11,185 nucleotides of DNA from Candidatus Acetothermia bacterium JdFR-50. Lineage in GTDB: Bacteria > Bipolaricaulota > Bipolaricaulia > Bipolaricaulales > Bipolaricaulaceae. A program made the translations under genes and the position numbers. Positions 1 to 6,569 of this stretch are shown in pieces (within the stretch, counting starts at the first letter, position 1; each line of letters opens with the position of its first letter). The stretch is taken from contig MTNL01000157.1 in assembly GCA_002010365.1 (NCBI GenBank), positions 1 to 11,185 of the forward strand. The letters run 5' to 3'. The notes beneath the pieces are model-generated. The model saw nothing but the letters and a program-made list of their open reading frames with translations, had not been told where the DNA came from and did not search any database.

Positions 1-748
1 CCGGAAATCCCTGGGGGATATGGGAGTGGTGTTCGTGGGGGCGGTGGGAGAGGAGGCGGAAAGCAGGGGTGCTAAATACATCCTTCCCCGGTTCGCACCC
101 CGGGCCGTCATCGTGGGGGAGCCCAGCGGCTGGGAGGGGATTACCTTGGGATATAAAGGGAGGCTTTCCGTGACGTATACGGTCTCCTTCCCGTGCCGCC
201 ATCCCGCGGCCCCGGGCCCCACGGCGGCGGAGGCTGCGTTGGAGTTCTGGAGGGGGCTCCGTCTGTACGTGCGGCGGTTCAACCGGGGCCGGAAGGGGTG
301 CTTCGCGGCCCTGGCCCTCTCCCTGCATGGGATCAACACCGCGGGCGACGGGTTCACGGAGCGGGCCGAGCTACGGCTGAGCTTCCGGCTCCCCCCGGGC
401 CTGGACCCCGGGACTCTGCGGCGAGAAGTGGAGGGAATGGCGAAAGAGGGGGTGGTCAGATTTTCCGGCGGCGAGCCCGCGTTCCTGGCGCCGAAAAACA
501 CACCTCTTGTGCGGTCCTTCCTGAGGGCCATCCGGGGGTACGGGGGCAAGCCCCGATTTGTGCTTAAGACCGGGACCTCGGACATGAACCTAGTGGGCCC
601 GGCCTGGGGGTGCCCCGTGGTGGCCTACGGGCCCGGGGATTCCCGCTTCGACCACGCCCCGAACGAGCACATCGAGATGGAAGAGTACCTCAATGGAATT
701 CGGGTCCTGGACCACGTCCTCCGAGATCTCGGGACAAACCGCCCATAG
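1..748 (+). CDS. lysK: [LysW]-lysine/ornithine hydrolase LysK, 5'-truncated by window edge
   Basis: M20-family zinc peptidase that releases lysine (and in some lineages ornithine) from the LysW carrier protein, the last step of the alpha-aminoadipate/LysW amino-acid pathway in the cytoplasm. The reading frame is open from base 2, so the gene starts left of the window; about 110 N-terminal residues, including the first zinc ligands, are missing compared with the roughly 350-aa family. Visible family marks are VGAVGEEAESRGAKYI near the left edge (GEE carries the catalytic and a metal-binding Glu), the stretch VGEPSGWEGITLGYKGRL, the block KTGTSDMNLVGPAWGCPVV, and GPGDSRFDHAPNEHIEM near the C-terminus with the last metal-ligand His. 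The ATG at 20 is internal to these motifs and not the true start. No other lys gene is visible because the window ends. LysK rather than ArgE or DapE is favoured by the GITLGYKGRL and KTGTSDMN blocks; substrate range (Lys or Orn) cannot be told from this fragment. Confidence 0.93.
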   Translation, partial: RKSLGDMGVVFVGAVGEEAESRGAKYILPRFAPRAVIVGEPSGWEGITLGYKGRLSVTYTVSFPCRHPAAPGPTAAEAALEFWRGLRLYVRRFNRGRKGCFAALALSLHGINTAGDGFTERAELRLSFRLPPGLDPGTLRREVEGMAKEGVVRFSGGEPAFLAPKNTPLVRSFLRAIRGYGGKPRFVLKTGTSDMNLVGPAWGCPVVAYGPGDSRFDHAPNEHIEMEEYLNGIRVLDHVLRDLGTNRP

Positions 749-780
749 AAAATGGGGGGGTCAGAACACGACGGCTACTT

Positions 781-1200
781 TTACTGCAGATCCAGGTCGG
801 GGAGCTCCTGGGCGAGCTCCTCGAAGAGGTCGTCTTCGATAAAGATGGGAGAGCTGGTGCGGAGGGCCAGGGCCACGGAATCGGAGGGGCGGGCGTCCAC
901 CTTGCGGATCTTCCCCGAAGGGAGCCGGAGCCAAAGGTGGGCGTAACAGACCCCTTCTACCACGTCCACCAATACCACCCGATCTAACGAACACCCCATG
1001 GAATCCAGCAAAGCCTTCATGAGATCGTGAGTGAAGGGCCGGGGCGGGGGAGTTCCCTGCAGATGCAGGAGGATGGCCATGGCCTCCGATGGGCCGATAC
1101 GGAGGGTGATATAACGGGGAGCTACCAGATCCTTGAGCAAGAGCACCGGCGCCTCGGCTTCACGGTCGAAGGCGATCCCTCCCACCACCAACTCCCTCAT
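781..1200 (-). CDS. Bifunctional nuclease (BFN/DUF151) family protein
   Basis: A 139-aa protein of the DUF151 family, named after a plant enzyme with RNase and DNase activity; the bacterial role is not settled. The family signature is clear: ITLRIGPSEAMAI at residues 31-43 and DARPSDSVALALR at 102-114, followed by an acidic tail (IEDDLFEELAQELPDLDLQ). Length is close to the short bacterial members. I chose the ATG at 1200 because GGGGTGAG lies just upstream of it; the frame could start at a TTG at 1218 (six more residues), but that codon has a poorer ribosome site. A TATAAT on the minus strand at 1236-1241 probably serves it. It is convergent with lysK (32-base gap) and divergent from the exported protein at 1334. 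Confidence 0.88.
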   Translation of the reverse strand: MRELVVGGIAFDREAEAPVLLLKDLVAPRYITLRIGPSEAMAILLHLQGTPPPRPFTHDLMKALLDSMGCSLDRVVLVDVVEGVCYAHLWLRLPSGKIRKVDARPSDSVALALRTSSPIFIEDDLFEELAQELPDLDLQ

Positions 1201-1235
1201 CCCTCTCACCCCATCCAAGCCCTTTCTCGATGTCC

Positions 1236-1241
1236 ATTATA
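1236..1241 (-). promoter_or_regulatory. -10 box for the bifunctional nuclease gene
   Basis: A perfect TATAAT reads on the minus strand, 35 bases upstream of the preferred ATG at 1200. No convincing -35 box is seen at 16-18 bases spacing, so this may be a weak or activator-dependent promoter, or chance. Confidence 0.5.
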
Positions 1242-1276
1242 GGGTCGGCATGCTGGATCATCAGCCCCCGCCTGAT

Positions 1277-1306
1277 TTGACACAGAGGGTCCTACTCCCC
1301 TAAAGT
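1277..1306 (+). promoter_or_regulatory. Sigma-70-like promoter for the exported protein gene
   Basis: A perfect -35 TTGACA (1277-1282) is followed after 18 bases by TAAAGT (1301-1306, four of six matches to TATAAT). It lies 27 bases before the ATG at 1334, with GGGAGG (1323-1328) as ribosome site in between. Together with the minus-strand TATAAT at 1236 this makes a compact divergent control region. Confidence 0.55.
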
Positions 1307-1333
1307 GCGATACTCGAAGTTCGGGAGGTAGGC

Positions 1334-1852
1334 ATGGACGGGATTTGGAGGCGCAAGGTATTTTTAGCTGGGGTTTTGCTTTTAGCAATGGCGTTTGCCT
1401 CCTTCAGCGCGACGAGGTGTCAATGGATCTATCTGAAGGGGGACAACCGGGAGGCTACGGATCTCTTCGCCGCGTTCCTGGAGGATCATGAGGTGGACAT
1501 CTACTCCGTGCGGGACTACTTCGTGGTGGTACAGGACAAGTTCCGGATCCTCATGGAGCCGAAGATGTCCGTGGACGATCTGGACCGCATCGTGGTCCAC
1601 GTGATCTTTTCCGTGAAATCCTTTTACAAAGGATCGCGCTCCATCCTCGATTTCGTCAACGGTCTCAATCGGAAATACAACATCGGAGGGTTTTACATCA
1701 ACGACGAGGGGGATTTCGCCTTCCAAACTCAGCTGACCTTCATCGACTACCTGTGTTGGGATGAGGTAGGGGCATTCATCGAGTGGGTGAACCGGAGTTT
1801 GTTCACCATCATCAAGGCGAACCAGGAGGAATTCTCGCGCTATCTGGAGTGA
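1334..1852 (+). CDS. Exported or membrane-anchored hypothetical protein, YbjN-like body
   Basis: A 172-aa protein that I do not recognise by name. Residues 1-28 form a signal peptide or N-terminal anchor: basic start (MDGIWRRK), hydrophobic core FLAGVLLLAMAFA, then small residues SFSA. A Cys follows at 29 but the residues before it (ATR) do not make a lipobox, so a lipoprotein is unlikely. The rest reads as one alpha/beta domain: a short helix (EATDLFAAFLEDHEV), strands (YFVVVQDKFRILMEP), then LNRKYNIGGFYINDEGDFAF and a long C-terminal helix (VGAFIEWVNRSLFTII). The order 'LNRKYNIG-strand-D.DG-strand-helix' resembles YbjN/type III secretion chaperone-like domains; this is inference from pattern only. 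The start is well supported by GGGAGG at 1323-1328. It ends 9 bases before the stop of the convergent polX, leaving no room for a separate terminator. Confidence 0.75.
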   Translation: MDGIWRRKVFLAGVLLLAMAFASFSATRCQWIYLKGDNREATDLFAAFLEDHEVDIYSVRDYFVVVQDKFRILMEPKMSVDDLDRIVVHVIFSVKSFYKGSRSILDFVNGLNRKYNIGGFYINDEGDFAFQTQLTFIDYLCWDEVGAFIEWVNRSLFTIIKANQEEFSRYLE

Positions 1853-1861
1853 GAGCCGGGC

Positions 1862-3565
1862 TCATTTCAGAACTTCTAGGAGCTTATCCGGGGACAAGGT
1901 GTTCACCACGTCCCTTGCCCGGGCCCAGCCGCGCCGCGCGGTGAGGACCCCGTAACGCATGAATGCCAGGTGATCGGGGTGGTGGGCATCGGTCCCCAAA
2001 GCCAATCGCACCCCAGTGTCGATGGCCTCACGAATGTGATCGGCACGGAGATCGAGTCGCTGGGGATTGGCGTTCACCTCCAGGATGGTCCCGTATTTGG
2101 CCGCCCGACGGAACACCTCCTCCCAATCGACCTCGTAGGCGGAGCGCTCCCCGATCAGGCGGCCACTGGGGTGGGCAATGATGTCCACGTCCTCGTTCTC
2201 GATGGCCGCAAGGAGCCTCTTCGTCATCTCCCCCTTGGGCATGCGCATGTGGGTGTGGACCGCCGCCACCACGATGTCCAGCTCCCGCAGGAGCTCTCGG
2301 GGTACGTCGATGGAGCCGTCGGAAAGGATGTTCGCCTCGACCCCACAGAGGAGCCGGATTCCCTCCAGTTTCCCGTTGAGCTCTCTGATCTCTTCGATCT
2401 GGCGCGCGAGCTCATCGGGCCCCAGGCCGGGGATGGCCTGGGCGAAGCGGAAGTGGTCCACGATGGCAATATAACGGTAACCGAGCTCCTTGGCCGCGGC
2501 GGCCATCTCCTCCAAAGATCCTTTTCCGTCGGACCAATCGGTGTGAACGTGTAGGTCCCCCAGGATATCCCCTTGCTCCACAAGCACCGGAAGCTTCCCC
2601 TCCTCCGCGGCCTGGATCTCCCCCTGGTCCTCGCGCAGCTCGGGCGGGATCCACGGAAGCCCCAGGGCGCGATAGACCTCCTCCTCGGTGCGGCCGGCCA
2701 CTCGCTTCTCCCCCTCGAAGACCCCGTACTCATTGAGCTTGTAGCCCTGGGAGACCGCGCGTTCCCGCAGACGGATGTTATGGGCCTGGGATCCGGTGAA
2801 ATATTGCAGCGCCGCCCCGAAGGACTCTTCGGGGACGATCCTCAAATCCACCTGGAGGCCGTCTCCGAGTTTTACCGAGGTCTTCTTCGGCCCTTTGGCC
2901 AGGACTTCCTCCACGTCGGGAAGCCGAGCGAAGAAGTCGGAGGCCACGCCGGGACGGTTGGAGATCCCCAGGATGTCGATGTCTCCTATCGTCTCTTTCC
3001 CCCGGCGAAGCGAGCCCGCGATCTCCACCGCTTGGAAGAGGCCGCTTTCGCGGAGCTTGTCCCGGATGTTCTCCGCCAGGGGAAGGGCGATCCCTAAGAG
3101 CACCCGCTTCTCGGTCTTCCTAGCCTCGGCCAGGCCCCGGAGGATTTTCTCCTCCACCTTGGGGCCGAGACCCGGAACGGTACGGATCCGGTGTTCCCGG
3201 GCGGCTCGCTCCAGGTCGTCCAGGTTCTTCACGCCCAGGTGTTCATAGAGGAGCTTGGCGATCTTCGGTCCCACCCCTTCTACCTGAGTGAGGGAGTAGA
3301 GGTCCACGGGGAGTTTTTTCTTGAGTTCCTCGTGATAGCGGAGCTTTCCGGTTCTCACGATCTCCTCGATCTTTTCCGCGATGGACTTCCCCACCCCGGG
3401 GAGCTCGGTCACCCGGCCCTCTCGGACGAGCTCCTCGATGGGGACGGGGCATGATTCCACCGCCTGGGCGGCGCGGCGGTACGCCCGGGGCTTGAACTCC
3501 ACCCCCTCCAATTCAAGGAGGTCGGCGACCTCGTAGAGGATCTGGGCGACCTTTCGGTTGTGCAT
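1862..3565 (-). CDS. polX: DNA polymerase/3'-5' exonuclease PolX
   Basis: A 567-aa family-X DNA polymerase with a C-terminal PHP exonuclease domain, used for gap filling in base-excision and related repair. In order: helix-hairpin-helix repeats (ELPGVGKSIAEKI at 54-66, VEGVGPKIAKLL at 95-106, VPGLGPKVEEKI at 130-141); nucleotidyltransferase core GSLRRGKETIGDIDILG at 184-200 with catalytic Asp195 and Asp197 and the third Asp at 240 (LQVDLRI); the nucleotide-binding YFTGSQAHN at 255-263; PHP domain from about 335 with LHVHTDWSDG (His339, His341, Asp346), Asp370-His371, Glu410, HTH at 437-439, His465 and GTDAHH at 524-529 (Asp526, His528). All the expected metal ligands are present. The frame is open for 91 more codons upstream, but family homology begins at MHNRKVAQIL and GGGGGAA sits about 8 bases before that ATG. 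Its start is 2 bases after the stop of the Cys-rich gene, implying coupled translation. Confidence 0.96.
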   Translation of the reverse strand: MHNRKVAQILYEVADLLELEGVEFKPRAYRRAAQAVESCPVPIEELVREGRVTELPGVGKSIAEKIEEIVRTGKLRYHEELKKKLPVDLYSLTQVEGVGPKIAKLLYEHLGVKNLDDLERAAREHRIRTVPGLGPKVEEKILRGLAEARKTEKRVLLGIALPLAENIRDKLRESGLFQAVEIAGSLRRGKETIGDIDILGISNRPGVASDFFARLPDVEEVLAKGPKKTSVKLGDGLQVDLRIVPEESFGAALQYFTGSQAHNIRLRERAVSQGYKLNEYGVFEGEKRVAGRTEEEVYRALGLPWIPPELREDQGEIQAAEEGKLPVLVEQGDILGDLHVHTDWSDGKGSLEEMAAAAKELGYRYIAIVDHFRFAQAIPGLGPDELARQIEEIRELNGKLEGIRLLCGVEANILSDGSIDVPRELLRELDIVVAAVHTHMRMPKGEMTKRLLAAIENEDVDIIAHPSGRLIGERSAYEVDWEEVFRRAAKYGTILEVNANPQRLDLRADHIREAIDTGVRLALGTDAHHPDHLAFMRYGVLTARRGWARARDVVNTLSPDKLLEVLK

Positions 3566-3567
3566 CC

Positions 3568-3771
3568 CTAAGTTCCCCCGTAGAGCTGGGCGAAGCGGCG
3601 GAAGGAGCGGTCGTAGGTCCGTTCCACCTCGGAGGGGAAGCAGCAGGCCGGAAGTTCCTGATGGGATAGGTGATAGTGGAGGCACTCGCAGCAGATCCCC
3701 TTGCGAGGGCAATTCGGCCAGGTGCAAGGACACCGCTCGAGGTTCCGGGTTTGGTTCACGCATTCCGCCAT
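3568..3771 (-). CDS. Small cysteine-rich protein (DUF6485-like), first gene of the polX unit
   Basis: A 67-aa protein with nine cysteines in the first 44 residues (positions 4, 14, 16, 21, 27, 28, 30, 43, 44) and histidines at 32, 34 and 37, in a pattern MAEC..., CPCTWPNCPRKGICCEC, HYHLSHQELPACCF. This strongly suggests bound zinc or an Fe-S cluster. It resembles the small conserved Cys-rich family catalogued as DUF6485, function unknown; the match is from memory of the pattern. The start is decided by an excellent AAGGAGG (minus strand, 3780-3786) 7 bases before the ATG at 3771; the open frame further upstream lacks such a site and the extra residues look random. The stop is only 2 bases from the polX start, so both are almost certainly on one mRNA. 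A role with PolX is possible but unproven. Confidence 0.85.
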   Translation of the reverse strand: MAECVNQTRNLERCPCTWPNCPRKGICCECLHYHLSHQELPACCFPSEVERTYDRSFRRFAQLYGGT

Positions 3772-3808
3772 GGGGTACCCTCCTTCCGGGGTTGAATTCG
3801 TGCTTGGG

Positions 3809-3814
3809 TATAAT
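3809..3814 (+). promoter_or_regulatory. TATAAT -10 box placed for a leaderless mRNA
   Basis: A perfect TATAAT ends 9 bases before the ATG of the phosphodiesterase gene at 3824. Transcription starting the usual 6-8 bases downstream would begin at or just before the ATG, and there is no Shine-Dalgarno sequence in front of that ATG, so the transcript is probably leaderless. A good -35 is not visible at 17 bases (CCGGGG). The minus-strand gene at 3771 must have its promoter in the same interval; a weak TTGTCT-N17-CATTAT can be read on the minus strand there. Confidence 0.6.
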
Positions 3815-3823
3815 GCGCAAGCC

Positions 3824-5038
3824 ATGGATAAAAGACAAGAAATACTCGCGGCCATAGAGGCCGATACCGGGGGGCTACGGCCCCATTACGAGCGTTATTC
3901 CCTCCTGGCGGTGGCCGATACCATCCTTGACCTCTTCGGGGCGGAGCACGGGGGGCGCTCCCTACGGGAGGAGATGGGGTTAGAGCGATCGGACGTGGTG
4001 GTCAGCTTTATCGTCGATGGGATTGGGTACCTAAAGCTGGAAGAGCTCATCGCTCGGGGGGAGGTGAACGTCTCCCGCTTCGCTCATTATCTCCCGCTGA
4101 CCTCCGTATTCCCGCCCACCACCACCACCGCCCTCACCACCCTCTCCACCGGGGTCAGTCCCATTGTCCACGGTGTCCTGGGATACAAGCTTTTCCTGCG
4201 GGAGGTGGGTGCGGTGGTGAACATGATCAAGCTTTCTGCGCCGGGTGCCCCCAGCGACTCCATCAAGAACGTGGGCGTGGAGCTGGAGAAGTTCGTCACC
4301 GTGCCCACCATTTACGAGCGCCTCAAGGAGATAGGGGTAAAGACCTACCTCTTCCTGCCCAAGTTCATAGTGAACTCGGGGCTTTCGGGGATTCTGTATC
4401 GAGGAGTGGAGGAAATCGTTCCCTTTATCTCCCTCTCCGATCTCTTCGTGCTCCTGCGGGAGGTCCTTTTCCGGCCCGGGAAGGCTCTTATGGGCGTTTA
4501 CTGGCCGGTCACCGACACCCTGGCTCACCTCTACGGTCCCGAGTCGGAGCCCTTCACCGTGGAGGTCTCCCACTTCTTCCGAGCGCTGAACGCGGGTTTG
4601 CTGGCCAAGGGCCTTGGGGTTCCCGTGCTCCTTACTTCCGACCACGGTTTCGTGGAGATAAACCCCGAGAGCGATTTGATAAACGTGAAGGAGATACCGG
4701 AGCTTCGGAGAGCGATCGTGTTCCAGCCGGTGGGAGACCTGCGGGCTGCGTATTTCTTCGTGCATCGGGGCGGGGAGGAAGCGGTGCGGGATTACTTGGA
4801 GCGCGCGTATCCCGGGGAGTTCTTGGTGATGGACTCCCGGGAGGCCCTGGAGGGGAAGCTCTGGGGCCCGGAAGAGCCCGGGGAGGAGGCCGTGGCCCGG
4901 GTGGGGGATCTCGTGGCCCTGGCCCGGGGCAAAAAGCTCTTCTTCTGGCCCGAAGGGGAGGAATTCAAGTTGCGGGGGATGCACGGGGGGCTTACCCCTC
5001 AAGAGCTCCTTGTGCCATTCCTCGTGGCGCAAACGTGA
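3824..5038 (+). CDS. Alkaline phosphatase superfamily phosphodiesterase (nucleotide pyrophosphatase/PglZ-like)
   Basis: A 404-aa metal-dependent hydrolase of the type I phosphodiesterase/nucleotide pyrophosphatase branch of the alkaline phosphatase superfamily. Two-metal-site marks are seen in order: VVVSFIVDGIGYL (Asp65), the nucleophile region SVFPPTTTTALTTLSTG (Thr around 99-102), HGVLGYKLF (His116), GVYWPVTDTLAHLYGP (Asp231, His235), LLTSDHGFVEI (Asp273, His274) and RGMHGGLTPQELLVPFL (His387). The set is complete, so the enzyme should be active; substrate is unknown. No signal peptide or membrane segment, so cytoplasmic. The frame continues upstream to 3701, but that part overlaps the oppositely oriented Cys-rich gene and is not protein-like; the ATG at 3824 fits the TATAAT-based leaderless start, with a GTG at 3800 as a weaker option. 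First gene of a unit with the cupin (11-base gap) and mnmA. Confidence 0.88.
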   Translation: MDKRQEILAAIEADTGGLRPHYERYSLLAVADTILDLFGAEHGGRSLREEMGLERSDVVVSFIVDGIGYLKLEELIARGEVNVSRFAHYLPLTSVFPPTTTTALTTLSTGVSPIVHGVLGYKLFLREVGAVVNMIKLSAPGAPSDSIKNVGVELEKFVTVPTIYERLKEIGVKTYLFLPKFIVNSGLSGILYRGVEEIVPFISLSDLFVLLREVLFRPGKALMGVYWPVTDTLAHLYGPESEPFTVEVSHFFRALNAGLLAKGLGVPVLLTSDHGFVEINPESDLINVKEIPELRRAIVFQPVGDLRAAYFFVHRGGEEAVRDYLERAYPGEFLVMDSREALEGKLWGPEEPGEEAVARVGDLVALARGKKLFFWPEGEEFKLRGMHGGLTPQELLVPFLVAQT

Positions 5039-5049
5039 AAGGAGGCTCG

Positions 5050-5403
5050 ATGGCGGTGGTCAAGCGCATTTCGGAGGTCGAGGCACGGGATATCTCCGAC
5101 GGTGTAGACGTCGTGAACGTGACGAAACAACTCCTCATCGGACCGGCGGATGGGGCACCCACGTTCGCGGTGCGCCTCTTCACCCTGGCCCCGGGGGGCC
5201 ATACCCCTAAGCACTCCCATGCCTTCGAACACGGAGTGCTGGTGCTGGAGGGGAAGGGCGAGCTTTGGACCGCGTCCGGAAGCCACGACCTTTCCCCGGG
5301 CACAGTGGTATTCGTGGCCCCGGATGAGGAACATCAGTTCCGCAACACCGGCTCCGATCCCTTCAAGTTCATCTGCATCGTGCCGGTGCGCGTGGAGGGA
5401 TAA
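5050..5403 (+). CDS. Small single-domain cupin
   Basis: A 117-aa cupin with both conserved motifs: motif 1 GGHTPKHSHAFEHGVLVLEG (His-x-His, then Glu/His metal ligands) and motif 2 SPGTVVFVAPDEEHQFRN (Pro-x-x-x-x-His-x-x-x-Asn). These place a likely metal ion in a beta-barrel; the small ligand or substrate cannot be deduced, and stand-alone cupins of this size range from isomerases to sensors. AAAGGAGG (5038-5045) four bases before the ATG at 5050 decides the start; a GTG at 5035 overlapping the previous stop (GTGA) would add five residues but has no ribosome site of its own. It sits between the phosphodiesterase and mnmA, with gaps of 11 and 9 bases, so all three are co-transcribed. Confidence 0.87.
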   Translation: MAVVKRISEVEARDISDGVDVVNVTKQLLIGPADGAPTFAVRLFTLAPGGHTPKHSHAFEHGVLVLEGKGELWTASGSHDLSPGTVVFVAPDEEHQFRNTGSDPFKFICIVPVRVEG

Positions 5404-5412
5404 GAAGGCGGA

Positions 5413-6462
5413 ATGTCTAAGCGTGTGCTTGTGGGGATGTCGGGGGGCGTGGATTCCACCGTATGTGCCTACCTACTCCTTCAGCGCGGCTATGAGGTCC
5501 ACGGGATCACATTATGGCTTTGGGATCCCAAGGGCCCATATGAGAACCAGTGCTGTTCTGTGGACGCCGCGGCGCTCGCCGCCCAGGAGCTCGGCATCCC
5601 CCACGAGACGGTCCAGGCCCACGAGGGGTTCCGCCGCCTGGTAATAGAGCCCACCCTGCGGGCCTATCGCGAGGGGAGGACTCCGAACCCCTGTACCTTC
5701 TGCAACCGCGAGGTGCGTTTCGCCCTGCTTCTTAAGGAAGCGGAGAGGCGCGGGATCCCCTACATCGCCACCGGCCACCACGCTCGGATACGGGCGATGA
5801 AAGGGAAGCACTTGCTTCTCCGGGGCAAGGATCCTGCGAAGGACCAGTCCTACTTTCTCTACTCCCTCACCCAGGAGGAACTCTCACGGGCCCTGTTCCC
5901 CATCGGGGAACTCACCAAGGACGGGGTAAAGCGCATTGCCCGCGAAAGGGGGTTCACCGCGGCCTACCTTCATGAGTCCCAGGACCTATGCTTCGCCCCT
6001 GAGGGCGTCGGTGCCTTGATCCCGGATGCCCCGCCTGGTCCTATTTTAGACCTGGAAGGAAATGTCCTCGGAACCCACAGGGGCCTCCCCCACTATACCG
6101 TGGGTCAGCGTCGGGGCCTGGGGGTCTCGACAGGGGAGCCCCTTTATGTGGTGGCCTTGGATCCCGAGCGGAACGCGGTGGTGGTGGGTCCGGAAAGCGC
6201 CCTCTACGCCGAGGGCCTCGTGGCGGGGGAACTCACATGGATCGCCGGGGAGCTTCCGGAGAAGAAGTTCTCCTGCGTGGTCCAGATCCGCTATCGGGCT
6301 TCCCCGGTCCCCTGTGAGGTAGAGCTCCGCGGGGGCGAGGCATTTGTGATGTTCGATAGGCCCCAGCGGGCGGTAACCCCGGGACAGGCGGCGGTCTTCT
6401 ACCGTGGGGACATCGTCCTCGGGGGCGGTGTGATCCGCCGACCCTTGAGAGAATCGGACTAA
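5413..6462 (+). CDS. mnmA: tRNA-specific 2-thiouridylase MnmA
   Basis: Makes the 2-thio group of s2U34 in tRNAs for Lys, Glu and Gln, using ATP and a sulfur relay from cysteine desulfurase. The 349-aa protein has the PP-loop SGGVDST (10-16), the Cys-Cys segment QCCSVDAA (46-53), GRTPNPCTFCNREVRF (88-103), ATGHHAR (119-125), KDQSYFLY (143-150), HESQDLCF (187-194) with the second catalytic Cys193, HYTVGQRRGLG (227-237), and a C-terminal beta-barrel ending in GQAAVFYRGDIVLGGGVI. Catalytic Cys is at 97. Length is typical to slightly short. Position 94, usually Asp in the E. coli type (NPDxxCN), is Cys here, giving a Cys-x-x-Cys plus Cys193 set that could hold an Fe-S cluster. Start: AAGGCGGA just before the ATG. 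Last gene of the phosphodiesterase-cupin-mnmA unit. Confidence 0.96.
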   Translation: MSKRVLVGMSGGVDSTVCAYLLLQRGYEVHGITLWLWDPKGPYENQCCSVDAAALAAQELGIPHETVQAHEGFRRLVIEPTLRAYREGRTPNPCTFCNREVRFALLLKEAERRGIPYIATGHHARIRAMKGKHLLLRGKDPAKDQSYFLYSLTQEELSRALFPIGELTKDGVKRIARERGFTAAYLHESQDLCFAPEGVGALIPDAPPGPILDLEGNVLGTHRGLPHYTVGQRRGLGVSTGEPLYVVALDPERNAVVVGPESALYAEGLVAGELTWIAGELPEKKFSCVVQIRYRASPVPCEVELRGGEAFVMFDRPQRAVTPGQAAVFYRGDIVLGGGVIRRPLRESD

Positions 6463-6510
6463 CGTCCCTTTTCCGGATCGTCGGGAATTCCCCGGCTGCG
6501 GAGAGGACGC

Positions 6511-6543
6511 CAAAAATTTAGCCCCCTCACGCGCAGGGGGCTA
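6511..6543 (-). terminator. Rho-independent terminator of the tdh unit
   Basis: A perfect 9-bp stem (arms 6519-6527 and 6535-6543, TAGCCCCCT) with a 7-base loop is followed, reading the minus strand, by AATTTTTGG. The T-run lies on the minus-strand side, so it ends transcription from the zinc-ribbon gene; on the plus strand there is no T-run, though the hairpin may still help end the mnmA transcript. Confidence 0.8.
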
Positions 6544-6569
6544 CAAGGGTCCCGAAGGCCCGCGGGACG

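Noticed and set aside
720..761. CCGAGATCTCGG palindrome and an imperfect CCGCCCAT/ATGGGGGG hairpin at the end of lysK.
   Set aside because: Neither is followed by a convincing T-run on either strand; too weak to call a terminator.
3701..3823. An N-terminal extension of the phosphodiesterase.
   Set aside because: It overlaps the Cys-rich gene on the other strand, looks random, and would place the TATAAT inside the coding region.
3566..3838. A 91-residue N-terminal extension of PolX on the minus strand.
   Set aside because: The added residues are Pro/Arg/Leu-rich without a domain, overlap the well-supported Cys-rich gene in another frame, and PolX homology starts at MHNRKVAQIL with its own ribosome site.
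4031..5032. A 333-codon open frame on the minus strand opposite the phosphodiesterase.
   Set aside because: His/Gly/Leu/Pro-rich composition without motifs, typical of the shadow of a GC-rich gene; the plus-strand frame has full catalytic motifs.
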